NCBI GenBank assembly: GCA_023380475.1 | Contig: JAMCRD010000002.1 | Coordinates: forward strand, 1-43,426 | Source: Patescibacteria group bacterium | GTDB lineage: Bacteria; Patescibacteriota; Minisyncoccia; UBA6257; Colwellbacteraceae | Direction: 5' to 3' | Length of the DNA stretch: 43,426 nucleotides | In this document: positions 18,262-27,465 of the stretch, one piece after another | Position numbering within the stretch: the stretch's first letter is position 1 | Layout: every line of letters begins with the position of its first letter | Position numbers and translations under genes: made by a program | Notes under the pieces: generated by a model | Databases searched by the model: none | What the model saw: the letters and a program-made list of their open reading frames with translations, nothing else | Told to the model about the DNA's origin: nothing

Positions 18262-19110
18262 ATGAAAAACTTGGGACTTTATGCGATTATCGGGGTTGTT
18301 TTCCTTGTTTCTGTGGCCGGATATTTCGCGTTTGTTAATCACAACAAGAAACTTTCGGAAGGTGCGCTCGCCGCGTACGGAGCAAAACTCGCGGCTTGCA
18401 AAGCGTACCTTAATAATTCGACGCAGAGCGTTATCACTACTTCTCGGCTCACCATTTATCTTCCGAAAGATATTTACCCCACTCAAAGTAATTTGCTTGT
18501 ATTCAAAACAGCAAGCGGCACAGCAACAGCTGGCTGGATTTCCAACGCCGGACCTGTCGGGCAATCGTACGGCGCGACCGCGGGCTGTTGGGCGTACTAT
18601 TACGAGTTCGACGGTACGGGGGAAGTCAACCTCATCGCTACAAGCTCTGTTGCGGGCATACCTGACTACCTCGTGCATTTCGCTGTCAGCCCGAACCCGA
18701 TGGATGTCGGCCAAACAATCACCTACGCCAACAGCCAGTACGGATTTACCTTCACCCTGCCTACATCGTGGCAAGGATATTCGATAGCCACCACAACATG
18801 GACGGGGTGGGCAACCTGTCCGTCCGGCGACTGCGCGGCCGCAACTGGAACGGAAGTTCTTATCAGGAACCCGCAATGGACTGAGCAGAATCCCTGGCAG
18901 GACATTCCCATCATGGTTTTCACGGCAAACGAATGGAGCGCGGTTACATCGGGAGCTTTGGTGGTGAGCGCTGCGCCGTTTAATCCGGACAAGCTCGGGC
19001 AGAATAGCCGCTATGTGTTCGCATTGCCCGCTCGCTACAACGCTGCACTCCGTGAAGGTTGGCAGGAGGTCGACATGATTATGCAGAGCAAGCCGCTCTA
19101 TGCGTTTTGA
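18262..19110 (+). CDS. secreted/membrane-anchored hypothetical protein
   Basis: 282 aa with N-terminal TM MKNLGLYAIIGVVFLVSVAGYFAFV followed by an extracytoplasmic-type domain. Confidence 0.7.
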   Translation: MKNLGLYAIIGVVFLVSVAGYFAFVNHNKKLSEGALAAYGAKLAACKAYLNNSTQSVITTSRLTIYLPKDIYPTQSNLLVFKTASGTATAGWISNAGPVGQSYGATAGCWAYYYEFDGTGEVNLIATSSVAGIPDYLVHFAVSPNPMDVGQTITYANSQYGFTFTLPTSWQGYSIATTTWTGWATCPSGDCAAATGTEVLIRNPQWTEQNPWQDIPIMVFTANEWSAVTSGALVVSAAPFNPDKLGQNSRYVFALPARYNAALREGWQEVDMIMQSKPLYAF

Positions 19111-19281
19111 TAAACTTCCTCGGATAATGAAATTGACTTTGTGCATTATAATTTGCCGCCAAAGAAAAACTTGAAATTGTTATCGGTATGGCTCCGCCGC
19201 GTCGGGCATTTTGTAAGTTTTAAAAACAAGTTTTTTAAAAACATTATGTGGAGCATAATGATGGTGTAGGTATTTAAACAA

Positions 19282-19289
19282 AAAGGTCG
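19282..19289 (+). promoter_or_regulatory. AAAGGTCG leader motif
   Basis: Sense orientation, 28 nt upstream of the ATG at 19318. Confidence 0.5.
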
Positions 19290-19317
19290 ATGTGCTTACT
19301 AACCCCATTACAAAACT

Positions 19318-19470
19318 ATGGTAAGAGGAAATTTTATCGGTGCAGCGATCGTTGCAATAATCTATACGGTTTACATTCTGATAAATCCGCTTCCCAAAAC
19401 ATGGGAAGTGGTGTTATTAGTGGTTCTTAATGCGTTGACTATTGTGTTGCTATCCTTCGCATTTAAATAG
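19318..19470 (+). CDS. small membrane protein, 50 aa (not in the supplied ORF track)
   Basis: MVRGNFIGAAIVAIIYTVYILINPLPKTWEVVLLVVLNALTIVLLSFAFK*; two TM helices; followed by a terminator at 19501-19528. Confidence 0.6.
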   Translation: MVRGNFIGAAIVAIIYTVYILINPLPKTWEVVLLVVLNALTIVLLSFAFK

Positions 19471-19500
19471 GCATCGTCCCGTTCGTTGAAATGGCGCTTT

Positions 19501-19528
19501 AAAGACAACCTCTGGTGAGGTTGTCTTT
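19501..19528 (+). terminator. intrinsic terminator
   Basis: AAAGACAACCTC-TGGT-GAGGTTGTCTTT then ATTTC. Confidence 0.75.
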
Positions 19529-19606
19529 ATTTCGTAGCGGCGTCGAAGGTGGCGCCTCTGCTTAACTTATATCTGTTGCCAAAGAGACATACCGAGCAAC
19601 GCCCTC

Positions 19607-20629
19607 TTATTGACTCAGTAGTTGTTTGCCTAAATTCCAAAAACTTGAATCGCCATGGATCTTACGCCAGTACCACCACTCCGATCCCCACAAATAGATG
19701 GGGGACAAGCCGGTTCTCTTAGCAAAATTGAAATTACTTAAAAGAGTACTGGCTGAGAAGTCTGATGTCTGGGCGCTCATGCTCTCTGAAATCAGTGAAG
19801 ATGCGCCGTTTAGAGACCATGGTTCTGCCTGTAGCTCCGATATGATAACCTGGGAAACGTCCGTGAATCTTTTTATCAGCGCAGCCTTCAGAGTATAGAA
19901 AGCGGGGGGGATGAAGAAATAGTGGAACACGCCGATGGTGGGGGCGGAAACGACCCGATAAAGCGTTGTCCCTAAAATATCAGCATGCTTGGCGGCGCTG
20001 TACCAAAACCCCAACTCTCCGCTGTCGGTGGTCATGACTGGTCGCGTTGGATCGAGTTTTTTCACCAGTGCTATTTCGTCGTCAAACAGGTTCTTATCTA
20101 GCGGCGGGCATGTCCCGAAAACAGAAAGATAGGGTTCGTTCTCAACCTGCCACGCTTTGATGGCCGGATACGATTTGTAGTGGTTTATAACCGCCGTCAG
20201 GTAGCTTAAAAGTGCCTGGTCGTAACTGTTCTGATTCATGCTTGAGGTCCAGCTTGGGATATGGCATTCCGGCCATCGTGGTACCCGCTGCCCCACGACG
20301 AGGATCACGTCACTCCCTTTCTGTGCCGCCAGGTTTATCTGCCAGTCCAAATCGCTGAAATCGAAACTTCCCTCTTGCGGCTCGAGGTATGTCCAGTAAG
20401 CCATGAGGATCAAATGTCGGGGATTAAGGTCATTAAGTATAGCTTCGTAAGCCGCTTTCCAGTCCAGGCCGAAATCTTCTTTGGCGTAGAGCTCACTGAA
20501 GGAGAGTCCTGTCTCGGGATGGCCGTTGCCAAAACTTAGCGTGAAACTTAACAGATAAATCACCAAAATGACTCCCGATGCAATGCCGGCTATCTCGAAA
20601 AACTTTTTCATTTTAGACAAAAAGCGCAA
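19607..20629 (-). CDS. membrane-anchored TIM-barrel glycoside hydrolase-like protein
   Basis: N-terminal TM; MAYWTYLEPQEGSFDFSDLDWQINLAAQKG and AIKAWQVENEPYL resemble (beta/alpha)8 glycosidase motifs. Confidence 0.7.
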   Translation of the reverse strand: MRFLSKMKKFFEIAGIASGVILVIYLLSFTLSFGNGHPETGLSFSELYAKEDFGLDWKAAYEAILNDLNPRHLILMAYWTYLEPQEGSFDFSDLDWQINLAAQKGSDVILVVGQRVPRWPECHIPSWTSSMNQNSYDQALLSYLTAVINHYKSYPAIKAWQVENEPYLSVFGTCPPLDKNLFDDEIALVKKLDPTRPVMTTDSGELGFWYSAAKHADILGTTLYRVVSAPTIGVFHYFFIPPAFYTLKAALIKRFTDVSQVIISELQAEPWSLNGASSLISESMSAQTSDFSASTLLSNFNFAKRTGLSPIYLWGSEWWYWRKIHGDSSFWNLGKQLLSQ

Positions 20630-21515
20630 ACATGCCCGCCATTATCAAGACGATGCCTATAATTTTTTGGCGCACGATACCGGCCCGAAGCGGTTCCTTA
20701 AGCAACTTTGGGTAGCGCTTTGAGAGGAAGACGATGAAACCAAACAGAAACGCATACTGCACGCCGGACAAGGCGTTGACCAGCGAAACCGGTCCGAGGG
20801 AGAAAGCATAGTTAACTAAGACAAAACTTCCGAGTGCCGCCAGCTGGCCGGAGATGAAAATGAAGCCAGCATTTACATTCGAAGCCTTGAACGACCCGAA
20901 GATAGCTTTCCGCGGCTTGAAAGGTATAAGGAGCAACAGTGCGCCTAGGATAGCACCAAACCCGCGCCAGATGAAACCGTTCAGGAATGGGCCGTTGTTG
21001 AAGACGAATTTCATGAGAACTTGGGAAACCCCGAAGAAAAACGCTGCTACGACAGAGCCCCAAAAAAGTTTGGCGCCCATGTGACGTATCCGTTCCCGCA
21101 GCGACTCTTCGTGAGCGACGACGAAGCCGCCCACGACGACGAGAGCGAAGCCGATGAGTTCAGCGACTGACAGGAATTCACTTAGGAAGGATGATGCTAA
21201 GAGGAGTACAAAAAGTGGTGTCAGGCCACCCGCCAAGGGAACAACCTGGGAAGCTTCTTCTCGAAAGAGGAGCTTGTTGAAAACGATGAGCGCCAGGACA
21301 TAGGTTATCCCTGAACCAAAACTGGCGAGGATGACTGAAAGCGGAGGGATAAAGAAGCCGAATGGCAGGAGAACAACAACCAGGACTCCCAGTACGTTCG
21401 TCCAAAACGTATATACCCACGGATCGGGTATGAGATCCGTGAGCATGACTTTAGAAACAATGAACGAAACGGCGTTCAAGAGATACGCGACTAGACCGAT
21501 ATAAAGCCAGCTCAT
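20613..21515 (-). CDS. EamA/DMT-family transporter
   Basis: 300 aa, about 10 hydrophobic helices with two EamA-like repeats. Confidence 0.75.
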   Translation of the reverse strand: MSWLYIGLVAYLLNAVSFIVSKVMLTDLIPDPWVYTFWTNVLGVLVVVLLPFGFFIPPLSVILASFGSGITYVLALIVFNKLLFREEASQVVPLAGGLTPLFVLLLASSFLSEFLSVAELIGFALVVVGGFVVAHEESLRERIRHMGAKLFWGSVVAAFFFGVSQVLMKFVFNNGPFLNGFIWRGFGAILGALLLLIPFKPRKAIFGSFKASNVNAGFIFISGQLAALGSFVLVNYAFSLGPVSLVNALSGVQYAFLFGFIVFLSKRYPKLLKEPLRAGIVRQKIIGIVLIMAGMFALFV

Positions 21516-22798
21516 TTCGTCCGCGTGACCAACTTATCTATGTTGTAAGCGCCCATTTTCTCGGCCTCCAAGAAACCATGCATCGCTGCTTCAGCGAACC
21601 AGCCGTCCTTCAAGTAATCAGCTAACCATTCGTGGGTATAAATGGGATCATATTGGTCGAGACCCGCCCCCACCTTGAGAAGCCATTCCCGGTTGAAATC
21701 CTCTTGCGAGCCGATGGGCGGCGCGATGACGATAGGTAAGCCGAGGGCGCAGTAAAAGGAAAGCTCGGAGGGCTTGGTCCACAAGATGTCTGTTACTCGG
21801 AGCGTTTCATCGAATTTCTCGAAGTAGTCATGGAGGCCGATGGCCCAGAGAATTTCCGCGCCATCATTGAATGGTTCTTTGAATCCCAAATTTTTCAGCT
21901 CATTCGTGAAATAGTTTACGGTTTCCCGTCGTGTGCCCGCCGAAAGGATAACTTTCACCTTCTTGGCCCTGATGTCGTCGCGCAAACTCTTCACGATTGC
22001 TATGCCGATCTCTTTTTGTGCTCCCGCTCCGCCGATCGAGAACATGATAGTAAGCGGCCGACCCGAGCTTTTCGGCAAAGAGCCGAAATTTGCCTTGATG
22101 ACTGGTCCATACTCGCTCGTGTATCGTCCTGATGGATCTAGGTTCACCAGGCGCGGGCGCATGTCCTCCCGCAGGATTTCCATATCTTGCCCGCCGATGT
22201 TCTCCTTCGGCAGCGGATAACCGGTCAGGTGGATGTTTTCCGCCCTTACACCGTAAAGCTTCAAGCGCTCAAAGACTCGGTCGGTCGATGCGCAATACTG
22301 AATCTTCGTGTTCTTTGGGTCCAGGGGAGCCCAACCGCGCGCGATATCGGCGTCGGCTGTCACGCAATAGATATCGCCGGGATACTTCCACTCCTCAGCC
22401 ATGAACGCTGTTGTGAAAAACGTTGTGATGAGCGGCATTTTTCCTTTGGACAGCCGTTCAATGAGATCTTTGCCCCAGCCGTCGCGTATCAACCGGAAAG
22501 CCTGTTTCAGCGTCTCGTTCGGGCGCGAAAGGTCGCGTCTGGGATAGAAATTGAATATTTTCTGGAAACGATCGTACAGATAAAAGACAGCCGTTCCTAT
22601 GACGGGCACCCGTTTGAAGCGGGATATAAATTCGTAGAAATGTGAAGTGCTGGCCCAGATGTCTTTGTCTTCTCGGGGAATTCCTTCGTAATCGTTGGCG
22701 TTTACGATTTTTTTGTCGGGCGACAAGTCGCGGAGCGGGAACGCCGTACGCTGATGGCCGTATCCCATGGAGACGGCGACAACCCAAGCTTTACTCAT
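21512..22798 (-). CDS. glycosyltransferase (MurG/MGDG synthase-like)
   Basis: SMGYGHQRTAFPL N-terminal loop, IMFSIGGAGAQKEIG, LWTKPSELSFYCALGLPIVIAPPIGSQEDFNREWL. Confidence 0.7.
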   Translation of the reverse strand: MSKAWVVAVSMGYGHQRTAFPLRDLSPDKKIVNANDYEGIPREDKDIWASTSHFYEFISRFKRVPVIGTAVFYLYDRFQKIFNFYPRRDLSRPNETLKQAFRLIRDGWGKDLIERLSKGKMPLITTFFTTAFMAEEWKYPGDIYCVTADADIARGWAPLDPKNTKIQYCASTDRVFERLKLYGVRAENIHLTGYPLPKENIGGQDMEILREDMRPRLVNLDPSGRYTSEYGPVIKANFGSLPKSSGRPLTIMFSIGGAGAQKEIGIAIVKSLRDDIRAKKVKVILSAGTRRETVNYFTNELKNLGFKEPFNDGAEILWAIGLHDYFEKFDETLRVTDILWTKPSELSFYCALGLPIVIAPPIGSQEDFNREWLLKVGAGLDQYDPIYTHEWLADYLKDGWFAEAAMHGFLEAEKMGAYNIDKLVTRTK

Positions 22799-22906
22799 GC
22801 GTTAATTATATAAAAGTTAAAGAGAGAGTGCGATGGGACAGTGTAGCAGTTGACAGCAGATGGCATTATTTTATTGTGAAGTTGCTCATTTAAAAAAGGA
22901 TCAGCT

Positions 22907-23104
22907 ATGGAAGAGCTCAACAAGCGGGATATGGAGACACTCTTTTCGGCTATCATAAAGGCGTATCTCAAAGACAAGATTGACCTCCAGATTTACGCCA
23001 AAGGGGTCAATGTTGTTATAAAAGATGACGCAGCCGGGCTTAAGGAATGCTTTGTTACCTTCCCGGAGCATGAAGATAGAGATCCAAGATATCCTGAAGA
23101 ATAG
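22907..23104 (+). CDS. hypothetical protein, 65 aa
   Basis: ATG with AAGGA 9 nt upstream, TTGACA promoter-like sequence at about 22852, terminator 23107-23140. Confidence 0.6.
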   Translation: MEELNKRDMETLFSAIIKAYLKDKIDLQIYAKGVNVVIKDDAAGLKECFVTFPEHEDRDPRYPEE

Positions 23105-23106
23105 TC

Positions 23107-23140
23107 TTAAATGGGGTTTACCGATCGGTGCCCCATTTAA
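23107..23140 (+). terminator. intrinsic terminator-like hairpin
   Basis: TTAAATGGGG / CCCCATTTAA. Confidence 0.55.
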
Positions 23141-23229
23141 TATTGACTGGTAGTTTGATGCCTAGTGTGTCCTGTTACACCCACGCATTGTTTGAATCTA
23201 CCTTCCATGTGGAATATAGTGGAGGTACA

Positions 23230-23958
23230 ATGGACGCCAAGGATAGGCTGAAATTGCGCGCTATCAGATTGCGCAAGGACGGCCTAAGCTATAACGAAAT
23301 CCGCAAGGTCACCCCAATTGCTAAAAGCACGCTGAGCCTGTGGTTGAAATCTGTTCCGCTCTCGTCTTCACAGAGGAAAAGATTATATACAAAGCAAATT
23401 ACTATTCTTTCCAGAGGGTCCCAGAGCCAGAAGGAGCGCAGGAAGCGTGAGGTTCGCGAAATTATAGAGGCCGCTGAAGATGAGATCATCTTGCCGCTGG
23501 ATACGCAGGCGCATCTACTTTTTGGCGCTGCACTTTATTGGGCAGAAGGGAGCAAGAAAAACCTTTTCGAAATCACCAATTCGGATCCGGCATTGATTGC
23601 ATTTATGGTTCGTTGGATAGAGAAAGTGTTTTTGGTAAGCCCAAAAGAACTTAGAGCGTGGCTTAACCTGTATCCTCAGCAAGATGAGGTGAGCATCAAG
23701 CGCTTTTGGTCGGGGCTTACAGGGATTCCTTTTTCTAACTTTGGCAAGAGTTATACAAAGCCGCCAGGTAAAAATTATAAAAAGAATAATCTGTACTACG
23801 GGACCATAAAAGTTATGATCCCGAGAAGTACAGACTTAAAACACAGGATGTTCGGTTGGATCAAAGCTGTCCTGAAAGAGGATGGACCGAGAGTTGAGGC
23901 CGTCTTAAAAAGATGGGAGCGTCTTAAAAGTGTTGCTCGTCCGGTAAATTTAATGTAA
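23230..23958 (+). CDS. HTH-containing protein with possible LAGLIDADG-derived domain
   Basis: MDAKDRLKLRAIRLRKDGLSYNEIRKVTPIAKSTLSLWLKSVPLS HTH; LLFGAALYWAEGSK resembles a degenerate LAGLIDADG motif. Confidence 0.55.
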   Translation: MDAKDRLKLRAIRLRKDGLSYNEIRKVTPIAKSTLSLWLKSVPLSSSQRKRLYTKQITILSRGSQSQKERRKREVREIIEAAEDEIILPLDTQAHLLFGAALYWAEGSKKNLFEITNSDPALIAFMVRWIEKVFLVSPKELRAWLNLYPQQDEVSIKRFWSGLTGIPFSNFGKSYTKPPGKNYKKNNLYYGTIKVMIPRSTDLKHRMFGWIKAVLKEDGPRVEAVLKRWERLKSVARPVNLM

Positions 23959-23985
23959 CTTATTCGTGCGATCAACTAATGCTTT

Positions 23986-24056
23986 GCCCCCATAACTTAA
24001 TGGTAAAGTAGCTGCCTCTTAAGCAGTAAATCTAGGTTCGATCCCTAGTGGGGGCA
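23986..24056 (+). tRNA. tRNA-Lys(CUU)
   Basis: Acceptor GCCCCCA/TGGGGGC, anticodon loop CTCTTAA, T-arm GTTCGATCC. Confidence 0.88.
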
Positions 24057-24072
24057 CAAGAAGCTGGGGAAA

Positions 24073-24867
24073 ATGGCTACTCTCACAAAAAAGTCTATAA
24101 CTGGCAAGCGGCTCATCGTGTTCGATCTGGATGGTACTCTTACCGAGACCAAATCCAACCTCAAAGCCGATATGTCCAAGGCCCTTGACCGGCTTCTGGC
24201 CAAAAAGAAAGTGGCGGTAATCGGCGGCAGTGGCTATAAACAATGGCAGAGTCAGTTCATTTCTGAATTGGGTACATCGCCTCAATTGCTGTCCAATCTC
24301 TTCCTTTTCCCTACGACGGCTACTTCCTTCTATCGTTATAACAAAGGTTGGAAGAAAATTTACGCCTACAAGCTGTCTATTAAGGAAAGGCAGCAGATCA
24401 AGAACGCCTTCCGTGCGGTGCTGCGGGACATACGTTACGTTCCACCAAAAAGAACTTACGGCAAGGTTATAGAGAACAGGGGAACACAGATAACTTTTTC
24501 AGCGCTCGGCCAGGATGTAGTTGCACGGTTAGGAGAAAAAGGTGTTCGTCTAAAGAAGGAATGGACTAAGAAAAATACACCACTGAAACTTAAGATAGTC
24601 AGACTGATGCAGCAGCGATTGCCCAGGATGGAAGTACACGCTGCCGGTTTCACTTCGATTGATGTCACCCGCAAGGGAATAGATAAGGCCTATGGCATCC
24701 GTCAGATTGTGAGATACCTTCACGTTCCTATCGAAGACATGTTGTTTGTAGGAGATGCCCTTTTCCCAGGCGGTAACGACTATGCCGCACGGCGAACCGG
24801 GGTTAGATGTATCGCTGTGAAAGGCCCGGCCGAAACCAAGCGGATCATAAAAGAGATTGTGGGTTGA
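24073..24867 (+). CDS. HAD-superfamily hydrolase (phosphomannomutase-like)
   Basis: LIVFDLDGTLTETKS motif I; VGDALFPGGNDYAARRTG motif IV. Confidence 0.85.
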   Translation: MATLTKKSITGKRLIVFDLDGTLTETKSNLKADMSKALDRLLAKKKVAVIGGSGYKQWQSQFISELGTSPQLLSNLFLFPTTATSFYRYNKGWKKIYAYKLSIKERQQIKNAFRAVLRDIRYVPPKRTYGKVIENRGTQITFSALGQDVVARLGEKGVRLKKEWTKKNTPLKLKIVRLMQQRLPRMEVHAAGFTSIDVTRKGIDKAYGIRQIVRYLHVPIEDMLFVGDALFPGGNDYAARRTGVRCIAVKGPAETKRIIKEIVG

Positions 24868-25124
24868 TGGGAGACTTCCGTTTTAAAGTTCTGGCGGTTG
24901 TGAAACGCATTCCTGCCGGAACCGTGCTTACCTATCAAGAAGTGGCGAGGCGTGCTGGTCAGCCCATGGCTTACCGGGCTGTGGGGAATATCCTCAACAA
25001 AAACCATGACTCCAAAGTACCCTGTCACCGGGTCATACGTTCGGACGGCAAGATCGGCGGCTACAACCGGGGCAGTGCACTAAAGCGCAGGATTCTGCTT
25101 AGAGAAGGAGCTAAACTTAAGTAG
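24867..25124 (+). CDS. MGMT-type methylated-DNA cysteine methyltransferase domain protein
   Basis: RIPAGTVLTYQEVARRAG, AVGNILNKN, PCHRVIRSDGKIGGY; start overlaps the upstream TGA. Confidence 0.92.
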   Translation: MGDFRFKVLAVVKRIPAGTVLTYQEVARRAGQPMAYRAVGNILNKNHDSKVPCHRVIRSDGKIGGYNRGSALKRRILLREGAKLK

Positions 25125-25125
25125 C

Positions 25126-26580
25126 ATGAAAATAGTTGTCCCCGAGGAAATAATCGGCATATCAGCGAAGCTAATGTCGGCCGGACATGTAAGTTTTCTG
25201 GTCGGCGGCTCGCTGCGTGATCTTCTGATCGGTCGAGCGCCCAAGGACTGGGATGTAGCTACGGACGCCAGGCCGGAAGAGATCCAAAAAATATTTCCGG
25301 GCAGCGTCTATGAAAATGAATTTGGGACAGTGGGCGTGAAGACAGGTTCGGAAGATCCGACCCTGGCCTTGGTCGAAGTGACCACTTTCAGAAAGGAGGA
25401 GCAGTATTCTGATTTTCGTCACCCCGACAGCCTTGAGTTTGCGGCCACCATCGAGGAGGATTTGGCTCGCCGCGATTTTACCATCAATGCCCTGGCACTC
25501 GATGCCAAAGGTAATATCATCGATCCTTATGAGGGCATTGCTGACATCAAGAAAAAGCTGATTCGAGCCGTGGGTGATCCGAACATCCGTTTTCGGGAAG
25601 ACGCCCTGCGGTTGATGAGAGCGGTCAGGTTAGCCTCCGAACTGGGTTTTACGATTGAGAAGGATACAGCGGGGGCTATAACCCGTAACAGCGATCTCTT
25701 AGGTAAAATAGCTGCTGAAAGAGTCCGCGATGAATTAATCAAGCTGATTATGAGCGGCGGGGCTAAGGAAGGGATGGAGGTGCTGGAAAAACTGGGGTTG
25801 CTTCGCTACGTCCTTTCGGAATTGCGTGAAGGTATAAATGTCGGGCAAAACAAACACCATGTCTACACGGTGTGGGAGCACAACCTACGAGCGTTGGATT
25901 ACGCCGCCCGTAAAAATTATTCGCTCGAGGTTCGTCTGGCGTCGCTCTTGCACGATGTCGGTAAGCCGCGGGTGAAGCAGGGCGATGGTCCCGACTCCAC
26001 TTTTTACGCCCACGAAATTGTCGGTGCGAAGATGACATCGGCGATGCTCAACCGCCTGCGCTTTCCCAAGAAAGTTATTGACCACGTGACTCATCTGGTG
26101 CGTCACCATCTCTTTTACTATAACGTCGGCGAGGTTACCGAGGCTGGCGTGCGTCGGTTCCTGAACCGGGTCGGGCCGGAAAATTTGGAAGATTTGTTCA
26201 AAGTCCGCGAAGCCGACCGTATCGGTTCGGGCGTCCCGAAAGCCTTTCCTTATAAACTGCGCCATCTGGAGTTCATGATCGAAAAAGTTAAGAGGGATCC
26301 AGTCTCTCCCAAAATGCTGGCCATCGACGGCAACGATATCATGTTAGCTTTGCACATCGACCCTGGTCCGCGGGTCGGCTGGATCCTCGGCGTTCTCTTG
26401 GAAGAAGTGCTGGATGATCCGACGCGGAATGTGCGCGAGAAACTTGAGGCGCGGGCACGCGAGCTAAGTAAACTTGATGGCAGCAAGCTGGCTGGTCTCG
26501 CCTCTTCAGCGCGCGAACACAAGGAGGAGTTTGAGTCGGGTGTTGAAGAGGAAATGAAAAAGAAGTATTACGTTAAGTAG
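25126..26580 (+). CDS. cca: CCA-adding enzyme/poly(A) polymerase family with HD domain
   Basis: FLVGGSLRDLLIGRAPKDWDVATDA, RRDFTINALAL, LLHDVGKPRVK. Confidence 0.92.
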   Translation: MKIVVPEEIIGISAKLMSAGHVSFLVGGSLRDLLIGRAPKDWDVATDARPEEIQKIFPGSVYENEFGTVGVKTGSEDPTLALVEVTTFRKEEQYSDFRHPDSLEFAATIEEDLARRDFTINALALDAKGNIIDPYEGIADIKKKLIRAVGDPNIRFREDALRLMRAVRLASELGFTIEKDTAGAITRNSDLLGKIAAERVRDELIKLIMSGGAKEGMEVLEKLGLLRYVLSELREGINVGQNKHHVYTVWEHNLRALDYAARKNYSLEVRLASLLHDVGKPRVKQGDGPDSTFYAHEIVGAKMTSAMLNRLRFPKKVIDHVTHLVRHHLFYYNVGEVTEAGVRRFLNRVGPENLEDLFKVREADRIGSGVPKAFPYKLRHLEFMIEKVKRDPVSPKMLAIDGNDIMLALHIDPGPRVGWILGVLLEEVLDDPTRNVREKLEARARELSKLDGSKLAGLASSAREHKEEFESGVEEEMKKKYYVK

Positions 26581-26639
26581 TGCGTGCTCTTTCGGATTGT
26601 TGAGAAAATCCGGCCTTGCCTATAAGCTAGTGTAATGGG

Positions 26640-26710
26640 CGGGCTGTAGTGTAATGGCAGCACGAGTCCTTCGGGAGGATTTAGTCCGAGTTCAAATCTC
26701 GGCAGCCCGA
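26640..26710 (+). tRNA. tRNA-Pro(CGG)
   Basis: Acceptor CGGGCTG/CAGCCCG, anticodon loop TTCGGGA. Confidence 0.88.
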
Positions 26711-26725
26711 CAGAATCATCCTCCC

Positions 26726-26796
26726 GGGCCCGTAGTTCAGTGGTAAAACGCCGCATTCGCATTGCGGAGGCAGGGGTTCGATCCCCCTCGGGTCCA
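26726..26796 (+). tRNA. tRNA-Ala(CGC)
   Basis: Acceptor GGGCCCG/CGGGTCC, anticodon loop TTCGCAT, T-arm GTTCGATCC. Confidence 0.88.
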
Positions 26797-26867
26797 CATA
26801 AGTTCGTTAAAAGTCGAATAAATTATCGATGATTCTCTGGTAAGGATCCTCGATACTAGGCGTATAT

Positions 26868-27416
26868 ATGCATGAGCAACCGTGGTTTGTGGAAGATCTC
26901 GAGTCGCGCTTTAGGGATGTAGGGTTTAAGCTAAACTTCGAAACTAAAACAGGTTACCCGATAGACGTATACAAGAACAGTTTTGAGTTGGTTATGGCTT
27001 TCATACTGTACAGGGCGCATTTGAAGTTCAAGTACGACGAGGCGTACCCAAAATATAGCCGCGATAATCGCCATCGCCGGACAGATTTCTCACTTTACAA
27101 CCCGATACATCTGCAGATACCTCTTAGTATCAACGCGGTCGATTGGCCGGCAGACAAGCCCGTCATGCACTTTGAAGTTAAGGGGAACGTGCATGGCAAG
27201 TACTGGCCCAGATCTGCGGAACAAATTGAGGTTCTGAAGAAAAACGGGTGGAGAAAGAAAGCCGGAGTCGGAGTTAACTCGAATTTGCTGCAGAGAGAAT
27301 TCCTGAAGAGCGTCGGCGTCGAAACCTTCCCGATAGGAAAGGATGGTTTGGCTTACTACTATCGCCGAGGTCTTATATTTAACCGCATAGAAAGCCGTTT
27401 GAAACAACCCACGTAA
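26868..27416 (+). CDS. hypothetical protein, possible PD-(D/E)XK nuclease fold
   Basis: 182 aa; RRTDFSLYNP...VMHFEVKGN matches a D...ExK pattern. Confidence 0.5.
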   Translation: MHEQPWFVEDLESRFRDVGFKLNFETKTGYPIDVYKNSFELVMAFILYRAHLKFKYDEAYPKYSRDNRHRRTDFSLYNPIHLQIPLSINAVDWPADKPVMHFEVKGNVHGKYWPRSAEQIEVLKKNGWRKKAGVGVNSNLLQREFLKSVGVETFPIGKDGLAYYYRRGLIFNRIESRLKQPT

Positions 27417-27428
27417 AGTGGGTTGTTT
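27402..27428 (+). terminator. intrinsic terminator
   Basis: AAACAACCCAC-GTAAA-GTGGGTTGTTTT. Confidence 0.75.
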
Positions 27429-27465
27429 TGTATCCACATGCCATCAGAGTATTATTTCTTAGGGA

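Noticed and set aside
18118-19146. 342-aa minus-strand ORF
   Set aside because: Antisense to the signal-anchored plus-strand ORF and runs through tRNA-Arg; the translation looks like antisense noise.
22528-22535. Ninth AAAGGTCG occurrence
   Set aside because: Inside a coding sequence on the opposite strand; consistent with the chance expectation of about one and kept out of the motif set.
26568-26762. 64-aa minus ORF across tRNA-Pro/tRNA-Ala
   Set aside because: Antisense tRNA translation typical of spurious ORFs.
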